DNA of 64,000 nt from assembly GCA_023014365.1 (NCBI GenBank), contig JAEBUN010000026.1:620001-684000 (forward strand), in the 5' to 3' direction. The stretch comes from Lepiota brunneoincarnata (lineage: Eukaryota; Basidiomycota; Agaricomycetes; Agaricales; Agaricaceae). Under the pieces are notes generated by a model. It was not told the DNA's origin, made no database searches, and was given only the letters and a program-made list of their open reading frames with translations. The position numbers were made by a program, and so were the translations under genes. This document shows positions 10,801 to 21,854 of this stretch, in pieces. Position 1 is the first letter of the stretch, and every line of letters starts with the position of its first letter.

Positions 10801-12984
10801 CTGGCTGGATTGCCATTCATTAATCAGAGAAAAACCCATAGCCCAGGGTGAGGTAGAAATGCTGCCAAACCTTCCAAAATGTTCTACAGTGCCTGTAACA
10901 ATTAAGCTTATTGTTTTCTATTTCATATTTACTATCTCTCGTATGTATCCAAACAATATAAATACGGTCGCACTTGTTTGTGGAGAAGCAAGAGGTCTCA
11001 CCCCCGCTTCCACATGCAAGTCTGCGAGCCGAGATCAAGAACGGTTTCAGAGGGCTATTTAGTGTGCGTCGTTAAGTGTGATTTCTTCAGTCGTCGACCA
11101 ACCCAGAGACAGAGACAGAGACCAGAGTTCAGAGTTTAGAGTTCCAGAGTGCTAGAGACAGAGACAGAGACAGAGACCAGAGTTCAGAGACCAGAGACCA
11201 GAGACCAGAGACCCAGTGCTTTGAATTGACAGGGATTGTCCTTTCATTGTTGCACCGTACGGCTAAGATAACTTCAACGGCTGTTCGTTAACCTCTAAAA
11301 ACACTACTCTCTTGAATTTCGCTGTCAGAACGCACCCCCAGAACACCCTAAAAGACGAAACTGTTCATTATCTATCTCATTCCACTTGTATTAGCTTAAG
11401 CTTATCGAATTACGGCTAAGCTTAGTGAAAACAAGCCCACTATCTATATTTAAAACCTACGAAAGTTTCTACCTTTTCACCGATATTCTGTAACCCGAAC
11501 CCCGAAAGGTCTAATTGTTACCTATGATGGAAAAACCGTCCCACCAGAAGACCTTGAACTCTGCTGACGAATCATATGGAAATATCATAATTCCCCTACT
11601 GCAGGACACCCTGGTATTGATGCGACCCTTCACGCATTAGAGCGTGATTTCTACTGGCCTGGTATGGCCAGTTTCACATGTGATTATGTCAAAGGATGCG
11701 CCGACTGTCAACAGTTTAAAATCAACTGACACCCTGCCAAGCCTGCCTTTACCCCTATCCCTGCACCCGAATTGAACCACCCATTTGCTCAGATCGTGAT
11801 GGATCTCATCACCGACCTCCCTCCATCCGCAGGTTTTGACTCGATTCTGTCCATTGTGGACCATGGACTCTCGAAGGGGGTAATTCTCACTGCTACCAAC
11901 AAATCTGCGACCACCAATGACATCACTGACATCATTCTAAATAAAGTCTACCCACGCTATGGCCTACCCAAACATATCATATCCGACCATGACCCATGCT
12001 TCACCGTGCATTCGTTCCAGAAACTGTTAGAATGACTTGAAATAACCCCTGCAATGACCACAGCCTATCACCCCAAAGCAGATGGAGCAACCGAACGTTC
12101 TCACCAGGAAACCCAAGCGTATCTTTCCATTTTCTGCTTGCATCACCCCAAAAATTGGACACAAGCCCTCCCTCTCCTTGAATTTGCCTACAATAGCTGA
12201 CCGCACGCCCTATGAAAACAAACACTGTTTGAAATCATTATGGGACTACAACCAAAAGCACTTCCCACTGTCCTCCTTGAAACTGAATCTCCCACTGTCA
12301 ACAACTGCATGGAACTAATTGACCTATACCGCCAAAACGCTAAAACTGCACATGAGACCGCCATGAAACACATGGAAAACTGACATCAATCAAAGTTTAC
12401 CCTGTTCCACAAAAATCAAATGGTTTGGCTTGACACCCAGAACTTAAATACCCCATATGTCACACGCAAAATGGCCCCCAAATGTCTCGGACTATTCCAT
12501 ATCCTCAACATTTTATCCCCTGTTTCATATTGACTTGAACTCCCCAAACGTTGGAAAATCCACCCCGTATTCCACACCCAACTCCTCATGCCGTACACTG
12601 AAACCGAAACGTATGGACCCAACTATGTTTGACCTCCACCCCTAACTGTTGAAGGCGAAGAAGTATACGAAATCGAAGCCATATTAAACCACCAAAAATG
12701 ACAAAACTGCCTTGAATACCTAGTCAAATGGCTTGGTTGGCCCAAATCCGAAAATACTTGGGAACCCGAATCTCATTTTAAATCAGTACCTGATGAAATC
12801 AGACCCGAAACTCTGGATGGAAAAGTTATCCCTGAAACACATGATGAAGGAGATGCAGTAGCATTCTTGATGGAGTATAAGCGACTCAAAGGACTCAACC
12901 AAAACAATGAAAACACACCTGTTATTCGTTCCCTTAAAGCCACAAAGAAACCACATTGTTCTTGCCGCCACCACTACTGTAAAT
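7820..12984 (+). pseudogene. E1 pol: protease, RT, RNase H, integrase, chromodomain
   Basis: Pol lies in the -1 frame relative to gag. Protease ALLDSGAQGNF is near 8008-8040. RT (8741-9493) has the catalytic YMDDIL at about 9191. RNase H runs 9509-10100, where the frame is broken by the 1.3-kb solo LTR (10178-11479). Integrase resumes at 11480 with the zinc-binding and catalytic-core regions (DLITDLPPS near 11800). A chromodomain beginning VYEIEAILNH lies at about 12664-12780. Many in-frame stops make it non-functional. Frame end is at about 12984. Confidence 0.85.
10174..11483 (+). mobile_element. Solo LTR of the 1.3-kb family, copy 2, inside E1 pol
   Basis: The LTR is 10178-11479 (TGATACGCC...TTTTCA) with CCGA duplicated at 10174-10177 and 11480-11483. 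It separates the E1 RNase H and integrase regions, so it inserted after E1. It contains the same AGAGAC minisatellite (11102-11212) and TATAAATA box as copy 1 and retains more CpG sites than that copy. Confidence 0.8.
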
Positions 12985-13195
12985 AAATCACACCGCCTCA
13001 TTTAACAGCACAATGCCTTCCTCTGTCTGATCTCTCCCATCCAAATCCACTCTTATTTCTACCCCACCGACGTTAGATGGAACAACCAGATCCTCATCTG
13101 CACAACCTGACTCCAACTGCATCCTCTACCAATTCCTCATCGAGAGTGCTCTTAACACCACTGAAGATACACCGCCCCCACGCCACGTACCATGA

Positions 13196-14101
13196 CAAAC
13201 CACTCCCCCCAGTCCCGTTCCACCCGTCACTGAGACGCCAACCGCTGTTCCTGCTCTCCCGCTTGTCGCTACCATTAGCAACTATATTAACAAAGTCAAC
13301 AGTGCCTCTACCCTTGTCTTTTTACTTCTTATTGCACCAACGCCAGCAGTATCAACAGAAGTTCATGATGGCTTCTTCCAACTCCGCAAAAATCTCCTCT
13401 GCCTCCGCAGCCTCAAACAAAGCGTCAAACAAGTCAAAGAAGCGAATCAGAACACATTCAACCGCCTGTGGGCCGACCCCACCTTCCGCCAAATCTTCAC
13501 CAAGCATTGCAGCTCCACAACTGGTATACAGATTGCGCCCGCAATCCCTAGTCCGATTCAACCTGCACCAACCAACCAACTATCCCGACAAGTCCCCGTT
13601 CACTCTACCCACCAACGAGTTTGACCTGAACAACCTCCAAGCCCTACTATCCTGCCTATTGTTGTACCCCCCGCCTCTGCACCACCACCCCGAACTCGAC
13701 GACAAACAGTGGACAATTTCACCCAACAAATGGAAGCCCGTCAACAACAGGAAACCCACCCCCTTCCCCAAAGACCTCCTCAACATTGTACTACCCCCAC
13801 CGTCACACCCCAAGCTGCAACAACCCATTCATACGATGTTGGAAGAAATTGCTGTTTCGAGTGCCATCAGATTGGCCACTGGGCACACAGCTGCCCCCAA
13901 TACACCTGCCGCCACTGCAACCGCTCCACGCCAGGACATTATATGTGAACTTGCCCCATCTACCACCAGAACCAACGGAATGCTGCACTCGAAAGGATGG
14001 CACAATGCTATCCCAACACCTTTGGACGAATGTACGATATCATTGGCAACGGCCAATACAACGATTATGACTATGCCTACAATGGTTACGGCTATGACTA
14101 G
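13196..14101 (+). pseudogene. E1 ORF3: extra protein after pol with tandem zinc knuckles
   Basis: This frame runs between pol and the 3' LTR and carries a CX2CX4HX4C knuckle (CFECHQIGHWAHSC) followed directly by CX2CX6HX4C (CRHCNRSTPGHY...C), around 13850-13955. It ends with a Tyr/Asn/Gly-rich tail at 14101. Two TGA stops (13622-13624, 13946-13948) occur where CGA would restore Arg; the second would supply the spacing for the last Cys. A different frame (13077-14189) is also open but reads as low-complexity sequence. E3 carries the same tandem knuckle at the same position (34228-34330). Role unknown; nucleic-acid binding is inferred from the knuckles. Confidence 0.65.
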
Positions 14102-14189
14102 GAATGATTACTTCTGTGACCCACATCCCACACCCGTACCCCGCCGCTTGTTAGCTTCGAAACAGAGTTTGAAGATTAGAAGGGGGTAA

Positions 14190-14542
14190 TGTTATCATTT
14201 TCCCCTTTCACGCGCCTGTCCATCTATTTTTACTTATCACATGTCACCACTCGTAGTCAGCGCCCAGTTATATTTACTTATCACATGCCACCACCCGTCT
14301 ATAGTTAGTTCTCCTTTGACTTGTGATTCTCGTCCATCTGCATGTGATTCTTTCTTTTATCACATGCCAGTCGTCCCAGTAATATATATAGACCTAGGTA
14401 TTACTTGTAATCCTTAGCTTTGTCTTATTGTACACCATATTTGTTCCTGATCTTTGGTATTGCCTTAGACTTGCTCGCACTACTCAATGGTTAACCCATC
14501 GTTAATCGCATTGAGCCTTGCAGAAGCCTAACCAGCGTAACA
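14190..14542 (+). repeat. E1 3' LTR
   Basis: 353 bp, same ends as the 5' LTR. Preceded by a purine-rich GAAGATTAGAAGGGGG stretch (about 14171-14186) that can serve as the polypurine tract. Confidence 0.9.
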
Positions 14543-14957
14543 TATCTGAGGTGTTGGATACCCAAAAACAAACTGATTCTGTACACTTGTCAGGGGTTGC
14601 ATTGCTGTTGAGGATGTATAGTAATGGTGCTGTCGAGATGGCCCTTGTGGCTGTAAGAAGGGCAGAACCCTTGCTCTTTGGAGAGGACTGGATGATGAGG
14701 TTGTGAAGGGAGAGGTCTGTGGTGGAGGAACTGAAGGTGTAGGAGACCTGGCCAGAGAGATGGTTTGGGAGTTTGGATGTGGCATATTGGGGTAGAGTTG
14801 GGAACAGAGTGTTGCAGTTGTCTGTTGGACATGTATTCTGTCCAGGAGTGAGTGACTAGCAAGGAAGAGGAGGGTATGGGGTATACATGTGTAGTAGTAA
14901 TCCTTGTGTTCCTCTATGGATCCGTCAGAGCAGTACAAGACTGACCTGTTGTATGCT
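14543..14957 (-). pseudogene. ATG4 pseudogene fragment, part 2 (N-terminal exon and upstream region)
   Basis: Matches 59640-60435 of the ATG4 locus, including the sequence upstream of the ATG4 start codon. About 350 bp are missing internally: the copy jumps from the ATG4 TTGGGAG near 59865 to the TTGGGAG near 60238, leaving one copy of the heptamer at the joint. CpG sites of the parent are mostly TpG or CpA here. It lacks the catalytic region entirely, so it cannot be a functional protease. Confidence 0.85.
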
Positions 14958-15078
14958 AATGAAAACACTCTCCATATTATAGCTCTTTTCCATATGTTGC
15001 TCACAGAATTTGGCAGTACTTAATGGAGCATCTTTTTGCTGGTAACATATTGTGGCTTTGATGTTTATGTCAGCTGCG

Positions 15079-15438
15079 TTGGCTGTTACCATTTTCCCTT
15101 TTACATGCCCACCTGTCTATTTTTACTTATCACATGTCACCCCATTGTCAGCACCCATATATATTTAGTTATCACATGCCACCGCCCATCTATAGTTAGT
15201 TTCCCTTTGGCTTGTGATTTTCACCTGTTCACATGTGATTCTCTCTTTTATCACATGCCTGTTGTCCCAACAGTATATAGAGACTTAGGTATTACTTGTA
15301 ATCCCTAGCTTTGTCTTATTATACATTGTATTTGTTCCTGCTCTTTGGCATCACCTTAGACCTGCTCACATTAGCCAACATTCTACTTGTTGTAGATCGC
15401 ATTGGTCCTTGCAGACACCTAATCAGCATAACATTGGC
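15079..15438 (+). mobile_element. Solo LTR of the E1 family
   Basis: The LTR is 15084-15433 (TGTTACC...CATAACA, 350 bp), with TTGGC duplicated at 15079-15083 and 15434-15438. It shares the E1 LTR layout, including the R-start block TAGCTTTGTCTT, but is more diverged. Confidence 0.88.
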
Positions 15439-17394
15439 CCTGGTATGTAGGCTGAGCAGGGGAACCATGGTTGGGAGTGACTTGTTGGCTTCTCAGGTTG
15501 GATCAGCCATCTCTAGGAACCAGGCATTATTGCTTAATCTTTTGTGAGCAGTAACGTGGCAAAATGGGTGGACCCTAATGTAAGAGATCTGTGGGAACAG
15601 CAGATTTAATGCATAACCAGATTTTGGGTGAAGATGGCTTGTTAACATTAGCTTCAGAACTGAGGAGGGGGAGGACACTTTCTATCTATCCTGCAGACAC
15701 TTTGTAGATTGGAAAATACACACTGTAGGTGTATCATTCAAATTGCAGAGTAGAATAGTTGGATGGTGTGGTCTTCTGGTGTAGACGTCCATGGTAGCTT
15801 ATTGTGTATGGGGTGTCCCACACCAAACTCCCTAAACCTGAAATCAGTTCCTCACCAAGAACAAACACTCAATGCAGGAGACTTGCATGAGAAGATACTG
15901 AGTCATGTGTCTATACTCAGAAAAAACCATTGCATTCTCCAATATCCCTTGAGGTTGGTGAGCTGGGGCCTGATTTTGAGCCCATAAGTAGTCAAGACAC
16001 AATGCATAACAAGCCTGGTTGCAGTGGAACATCCATGCTCCCTCAAAAGGCCACCCTTGAGATCCCCAAATCATTCAGTCATGCAAACACATTGCTGAAA
16101 CTGCTATGAACACCCCACTACATCCACTATGGCACAAATCTGGAGGTCTACAGAAGTTTCCATGATTTCTATACCTGTTCCTCTTTTTACCCCTTGTTCC
16201 TGTTGCGTTATGTCTGTTCATCATCTCTTCAGTATATCTACCATGAAGATGTCTATCCCTCCTAGAATCTGTATCCTGCCAAGCAATTTCCATGTCTGGG
16301 CAGAGACAGGACATAGTGCATGTACCTAAATGAGTAAAAAATGTGGGCTCAATTGCACTATCAAAAGAATCAGGGCCCTCATGCTCCCCAAATGGTACCC
16401 TCTGGATGTGATCACAAGCCATAGTAAAGTGTGGGGCAGCATTGAGTCTTTCTTCGCACACAGCAGCTACAAATATGTGACATATTTTACTATATAAAAC
16501 CAGAGGAGTGTAAGATGGTTGGAACATATGATGTAGGCCATGCAGCCCGCAATCAGAATGTCCGCCACTGCTTTGCCAAAATGCCATAGCTGCAGGTTGA
16601 TAAGCCCTAACTGCAGAGAAGTCTCAGACAGTCCAAGAGGTGCCATAACTGGAGCATGGTAGCAGTCATCCTGGATGAGTAAGCTTTTCAATGAAAAACC
16701 CTGTTCAAGCTCTTGCTGATCAGCATACCCCCTGGAACAATGAATAGGGAGCAGAACTGACTGTTATGCCAGCCATGAGGAATATTTGTATCAATATTTG
16801 GCGTTTGAACTGTTGTGCTTGGTCCTCATCACAATCCACAACTCAATCACCTTCAGATCTCACCTCATTCCCTATTGTCCTATCTGGCATGATACTAGGG
16901 GATACCAACTTGAGAGAGATTCCGTTGAAGTCTAGACAAAACCAATGTATTCTAATGAGACTGGTTGCATGGAGAACTGAACAGAGTTCACCACTATGTA
17001 AGTTCAAAGCTGGGGGAAGGGGGCTGGGGCTTGAGCAACACTGACAGCAGCTGATCCATTTGTCATTAACAAAAATCTGCAACATTTTGGCTAAACCGGA
17101 GGGCTCCACTCATTAATTAGCACCTGCTTAGTGGTGAGTGGCACATTCTGCTCCACTTACCCCTCCGAGGGCTCTGGTGAGCAAAAGGTCAGATACCCCA
17201 GCACTCGAACAACAGGAAGCAAGAGTACACTTGATATCAGACAGCACCAAGGTAACCATACCCTTCAGACCTCTTCCTTGCATATATACCCATGGTCTCA
17301 CAGTAGTATGTGGCAATTTAACACATGTGTAATGCTTCACCTGCAATTATCGGAATAGATGATATTTCAAATGCATACTTCAGCAGTCTTTTGC
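15439..17394. other. Unassigned CpG-poor region
   Basis: No gene recognised. ORFs up to 170 aa occur (for example minus 16587-16075) but show no motif I know, and they lie in DNA visibly rich in TG/CA and poor in CG, so they are more likely relics. The sequence is probably old duplicated or transposon-derived DNA. The right end merges into NLR-2 flank sequence from about 17395. Confidence 0.4.
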
Positions 17395-17574
17395 TCACAG
17401 TGCTGTATCATTCTAATATGAGAAAGGCCACATCACAGTGCCAGCAGGACCACCAAAGTCCAGCTAGAAGTGGTGAAGTAGTATATTGTTGTGCACTACA
17501 CATGAGCAAGGAAAGCTATACAATAGCAATAAACATGGGGGTATTCATCTTCAATTATTCCTGAATTGGTTAAT
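17395..17574 (-). repeat. 3' flank of NLR-2
   Basis: Matches the flank after NLR-1 (288-345 region) and also the end of the short ORF at 51770-51840 (AGAAAGGC...ACATCAC...GCCAGCAGGA). This ties the NLR unit to the sequence seen between NLR-3 and NLR-4. Confidence 0.6.
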
Positions 17575-20285
17575 TAGGGTTAATTAGGACTAGTACAGTC
17601 TGCCCTGCTCCCCCAATCCAGCACACCACCAGTGTATCATGCACTGTGGGGACATGTTTATCAGGTTGATGTGATGTTACAAACACAAAGTCTTTGCACT
17701 CCATGGTCAGATCCAGTGGGAAAGTGTGGTGGATAGGTAAGCACAACTTGAATCATGCTAGATGAGCTTCAGCCTGAGTGTCATGCACTGCCACCAATGA
17801 TGAGCAAAATTGGCACTCATCTAGGGCTGATAGGGAAAGTCAGATCAAGTCTTGCTCATCTGCTGTTGATGGGTGAAATCGGATCAAGCTGTGCCTATCC
17901 ACCTGTTGTGTGAATCCTATAAACAAATCAGATTTATGACATAATGTAATAGGATGCACCAAGCTCAGCCATTGGAGAAAAACCAAAAAGTGTTTGCATT
18001 CATGAACACTCCACTCGGATGGAAGATGGTTGAACTTGAAATTGGCAAGTTCCACCACCCCCATGTCAAGCTTGCAAACGTGTGCTGAGTTCCGGTCTCC
18101 ATTTAGCTGGCGTCCTTTTCCTGCCCTTCCGTCTTTGTTCCATATCCTGCACTCTGTTTCGCTTGCATGGTCTCTACCATTTTTATATCTTTTATGCTAT
18201 GCCTTTACCGTCCTCCTCTGCCTGTACACTATTGCTATTGTGCTTATTGTCTATGTACAAGTGCATGTATTGTAGTGTTAGATAAATAGTCTCTCACTTG
18301 TAGTCGCACTTCAGCTCTTGCATCAAGACTGAAGTGAGTATTCTATCAAAACCTTTAATTACTGTACTGACTACTTTGTAGTATACCTTACTACGTTCTA
18401 CACCCCGGTCGTCTCAAATTTTCCACTCTAACACACATATCCCAAACATTGAACCTGATAAAGTCACGGATGTGTTTTCCATCTGCCATAGATCCAGAAA
18501 GCCAATGCGAGTGGTCAGGTGAAGCCTCATTTGTATGAAGTGACAGGACAATCTGATCAAGAGTCAGCACTACTGGACATGGAAAAGAGAACACTCACAT
18601 TTCAATTTGCAATTTGACTGAAGAAGGTAATTGTACCAGCAGAGGGCGAGTACTGTAACATCATAATGGGCTTGATCCATATCCAGGGCAAATGACTGGG
18701 ATCGGGTCAGATCTTGGAGAAAATCGGGAAACGACTTGTGAAAGAAAGCAAGAGGCTGTTCATTGGCCAGTTCAAAAGGAGGGACATTGATGACTGAGTG
18801 TAGCTTGCAAAGAGCTAAGTAGAAGGCATCCGTGCTAATGCCAAGAAAGTGTCCCACATCACAGATTCTCTCAAAATAAGTCGACAATGCACCATTGGGG
18901 AAAGACCCATAAGAGCAAGAGAGGATGTAAAATGCAATGATCTGCTTAGCGGTGGGGAGAATGGATGGAGGAATGCAAATCATGATCTGTGTGTAAAACA
19001 CATCAAGAGCCTCCAAAGGTGTCACCTTGTTCCTCTCCCCAATCGCATCAAGGTACACAAGACATATCTCTAGCTGCATGTCAGGTAATAGGCTCCCATC
19101 ACCAATGAAGTTGAGAATGACCAAGGCAAGGATTGGAAGTCCTCCGACCTTCTGTGACAAGAGCTGTAGCTTTGACTTGATCCCGAGTAATATCCCACCC
19201 GACCTCGTCATGAATCTTCTGCAGTCTGTCTTTGAGGATATGGTACACATCCCAGATATCCTGTTCGGTGTTGCATGTGATCTCCTTACACTCACAATCA
19301 ATTGGGGGATCTGCCCTGGCAAATGTGTGCTTGAGATGCCACCCAGGACAGCTGCAAACCAACCACAGCAGAGGGTAGGGACCATCAGCTAATTGCAGAA
19401 CATAATCACTGATGAGGGTAATGAGCTGACATTGGGCAGCCTCATTGCTGCACTCGTCGACCCCATCAATGATCACAACTAGGGGTTTCCAGGTGGTGTT
19501 GGCGGCAGTATGATGAGCTGCGAGGAGGGCAAATGGCTCAACAATGAGCTTCTGAAACTGAATGGAAAGCGTTTTGTTGAGGATGGAAGGGCTACAGGAC
19601 AGAACTTGGGTGATCAAGTGATTATATCCAGCATCCCAGTTGGCGAGTTGGTAGGCGATTGTAGCAATGACATCCTTGGGACTGTCATGGTTTTGCAACC
19701 TGGAAAAGAAAAACAATGCTCTGAGCAGACCAATTTCTTGACATTTCTTGGCAAATGTTTGAGCAACAGCAGACTTGCCTGCACCTGCAGGGCCCAACAA
19801 CCATATAAAGTTCCAATACCACTTCTCTCCCAACAGCCATTTGTTCAGTGTGTCTAGCAACTCTGTGTGGGTCTCAGGGTGGCACCGAGGAGGGGGGTCA
19901 TGGTTGGATGAGTCCACCTCTGTGCCAGGAACTTGCTTTTTGTCAAGAAGAAGGAGAACTGATTGACTGGAATTAAATGATCATCCAATATACTACACCA
20001 GAACAGGTCATACCTGCTCCACCGCTGTTGAATATTTGGAGAAATTGAAGGTATTGGGGATCATTGGAAGGTCTACTGTCAATGTTGTAAATGACCTTGT
20101 TCTCGATGAAGCTAGCAAAGGTAGGGTTCTCAATCTTAAAGTCATGGGCACCACCAAACATGCCAACCAAACAGTTCCGATACAGCACATAAATCTAGTG
20201 TTCAGTATACACCTTGTTTGAAGTAAGCAATATGCACTATTTGACTGGCTGGAAGTATCATGAATCTGCCACTGTTCAGACCCAG
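17575..20285 (-). pseudogene. NLR-2: decayed NACHT NLR copy
   Basis: Homologous to NLR-1 through all five exons. The NACHT part (19917-19099) keeps Walker A GPAGAGKSAVAQ and Walker B VVIIDGVDEC. A deletion near 19180 shifts the frame after DITRDQV. Exon 4 is split by a solo LTR (18064-18402). Exon 1 keeps only its 3' end; homology stops near 20285, so the start codon and basic N-terminus are gone. Changes are dominated by loss of CpG (for example a CGCGGTCGGACGAG block in NLR-1 reads as CATGGTTGGATGAG here). Confidence 0.88.
18059..18407 (+). mobile_element. Solo LTR (339 bp) inside NLR-2 exon 4
   Basis: The LTR is 18064-18402 (TGTCAAGC...GTTCTACA). The flanks are CCCCA (18059-18063) and CCCCG (18403-18407). 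Comparison with NLR-1 shows the pre-insertion site was CCCCG, so the left arm has since mutated at its CpG. The family is not that of E1, E2 or E3. Confidence 0.78.
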
Positions 20286-20593
20286 TGAAAAATCCTAGGA
20301 CCCTGATGGACCAAGAAGGACTGATGCAGAACAGTCTGTGGAGGTCCTTGACAGTTGGTATGGAGCCTGGAGGCAGGAATTTCGGGTGGCTCAATCAACT
20401 CACAGGGACTCCCAACAACTTAGTTCTGGCACACTCATTATCACTCCTAAATACCTCCTCTGTTCCTTGTCCTACATATACTACATTTAGGAATACCAAC
20501 CCAATACCTGCCATGCGCTCCTGTCCCTCTGCCCATCCCATTCTGGCCACCTCCACTGTCCACCCCTTTGGTACCCACCCACCCTCAACTACC
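20286..20593. other. Unassigned spacer
   Basis: About 300 bp between the NLR-2 5' break and the next solo LTR. A 151-aa ORF (20285-20740) runs on into the LTR and is therefore not a credible gene. No motif recognised. Confidence 0.35.
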
Positions 20594-20986
20594 CTCTATG
20601 TTACCCGGGTTAGGGGTTTGCTCTTGAGTAGCACAGGTTTCAACACAGGATGTCTATACAGACTTGGTCCTGTCCTACTGAGCATGACTTGGAGACAATG
20701 GAGCACTATAAGTCCAGCTGGTTATGGCAAAGAGGTATAGGAGGCAAGAACTTTATAACACTAAGATAAGGATACAAGGTATTGTACTGTATCCTTATAT
20801 ACTCCTAAGTGTGGCTGTACTCCTACTATAATAGTCCGGACCAAGGTAACTATGAGTCATAGATAAGAAACATGAGGCATATGGTAAGAATAGTCCTTCT
20901 GATGTACACTACTGATGGTTTCATAGTGACATGGGAATGTAGCTAAAAATAACCGTCCTTCTGATGAGACTTCTGATAACACTCTA
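20594..20986 (-). mobile_element. Solo LTR (383 bp), same family as 26020-26437
   Basis: The LTR is 20599-20981 and is the reverse complement of the family at 26020-26437 (here TGTTACCCGGG...TCTGATAACA). CTCTA is duplicated at 20594-20598 and 20982-20986. Confidence 0.85.
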
Positions 20987-21850
20987 CCTCTACCAGACCC
21001 CTTTCCTCACTCATACACCCTTCCAACATCAGATAGACCATGTGCAAAGAGAGAATAATGATATAGTAATACTGTAGGTTGAGTGTGATGAGAATAAGGC
21101 TTGGAATTGTGCAAATCACTCACTGTGTGGGTTCAGTTGGTATCCTGAACAATTTTCTTCCTGTGGCATTGTGTTAGTTGCTTAAGACAAGCTTGAGAAT
21201 GTTCTGGGGCGCTCTGAGCTTGCTTTCCCAAAGCACCAGTGAGCTGAGTGGTCATAGTTGCTGCATAATGCTGGCACTAGCATACAGACATGGTCAGTAA
21301 CAAAACCAATGATTTGGTGACTGAACAACTTACTCCTTCCTCCTTGAAGGGCTAAAACATGACAAAGAAAGACAAAAGTCAGAGGGCAGAGAACTCCAAC
21401 ATTGATGCATACCTGCTGCTCAACTGAGGTCAGACCATGCCACCAAGCTGCAAAGTGTTTGTTCTTGTTCTCTTTCTTGTCCATGTGTTTGAGTGCCCAT
21501 CATACACCAGCAATGCACCTGGAACGATACAAAAATGCACAAAATGATCATGAGAATAAAAAACTCACCCAGCGCAATGACCTTTTGGGTTCGGCCTGTA
21601 TCATGATTTGGGTTGAGTTGAGAAACTAGTGATGTAGCTTCATCATAGACCTTGGGCTTGTCTGGGGTAACTGGTTAATGACAACAGCATGGGAAGGATG
21701 GTGATGGTGGGCCAAGGGGAAGTCTTATGGAGTAGAGAGAAAAGGATATATATATATATATATATAGCTTTGTTGCTGTCAACAGCATCGATGATCATCT
21801 ACATGGCAATTTTGACGGCGAGAGTCGATGTAGCCTGGTACAGCTTGATG
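20987..21850. other. Unassigned region before E2
   Basis: No gene recognised. A 100-aa minus ORF (21484-21182) has no known motif. A perfect AT dinucleotide run lies at 21746-21766. Confidence 0.4.
21746..21766. repeat. (AT)n microsatellite
   Basis: Uninterrupted alternating A/T of about 21 bp. Confidence 0.9.
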
Positions 21851-21854
21851 GTCG

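Larger units (their letters stand above)
5612..14542 (+). mobile_element. E1: full-length, decayed chromodomain Ty3/gypsy retrotransposon
   Basis: Two 353-bp LTRs (TGTTATC...CGTAACA) bound an 8.9-kb element with a perfect 5-bp target duplication TATCT (5607-5611 and 14543-14547). Order: gag, protease-RT-RNase H-integrase-chromodomain, then an extra ORF with zinc knuckles. The coding regions carry many in-frame stops, largely TGA, and are further split by a solo LTR at 10178-11479. By hand count the LTRs differ at about 19 sites, nearly all transitions. The target is an older ATG4 pseudogene fragment. Confidence 0.92.

Noticed and set aside
13077..14189. 370-aa E1 protein after pol in the +1 frame
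   Set aside because: The sequence is Pro/Thr/Ser low complexity. The zinc-knuckle frame, although broken by two TGA codons, matches the equivalent frame of E3.
16075..16587. A 170-aa minus-strand gene
   Set aside because: No recognisable domain, CpG-depleted context, and no start or intron signals that stand out.
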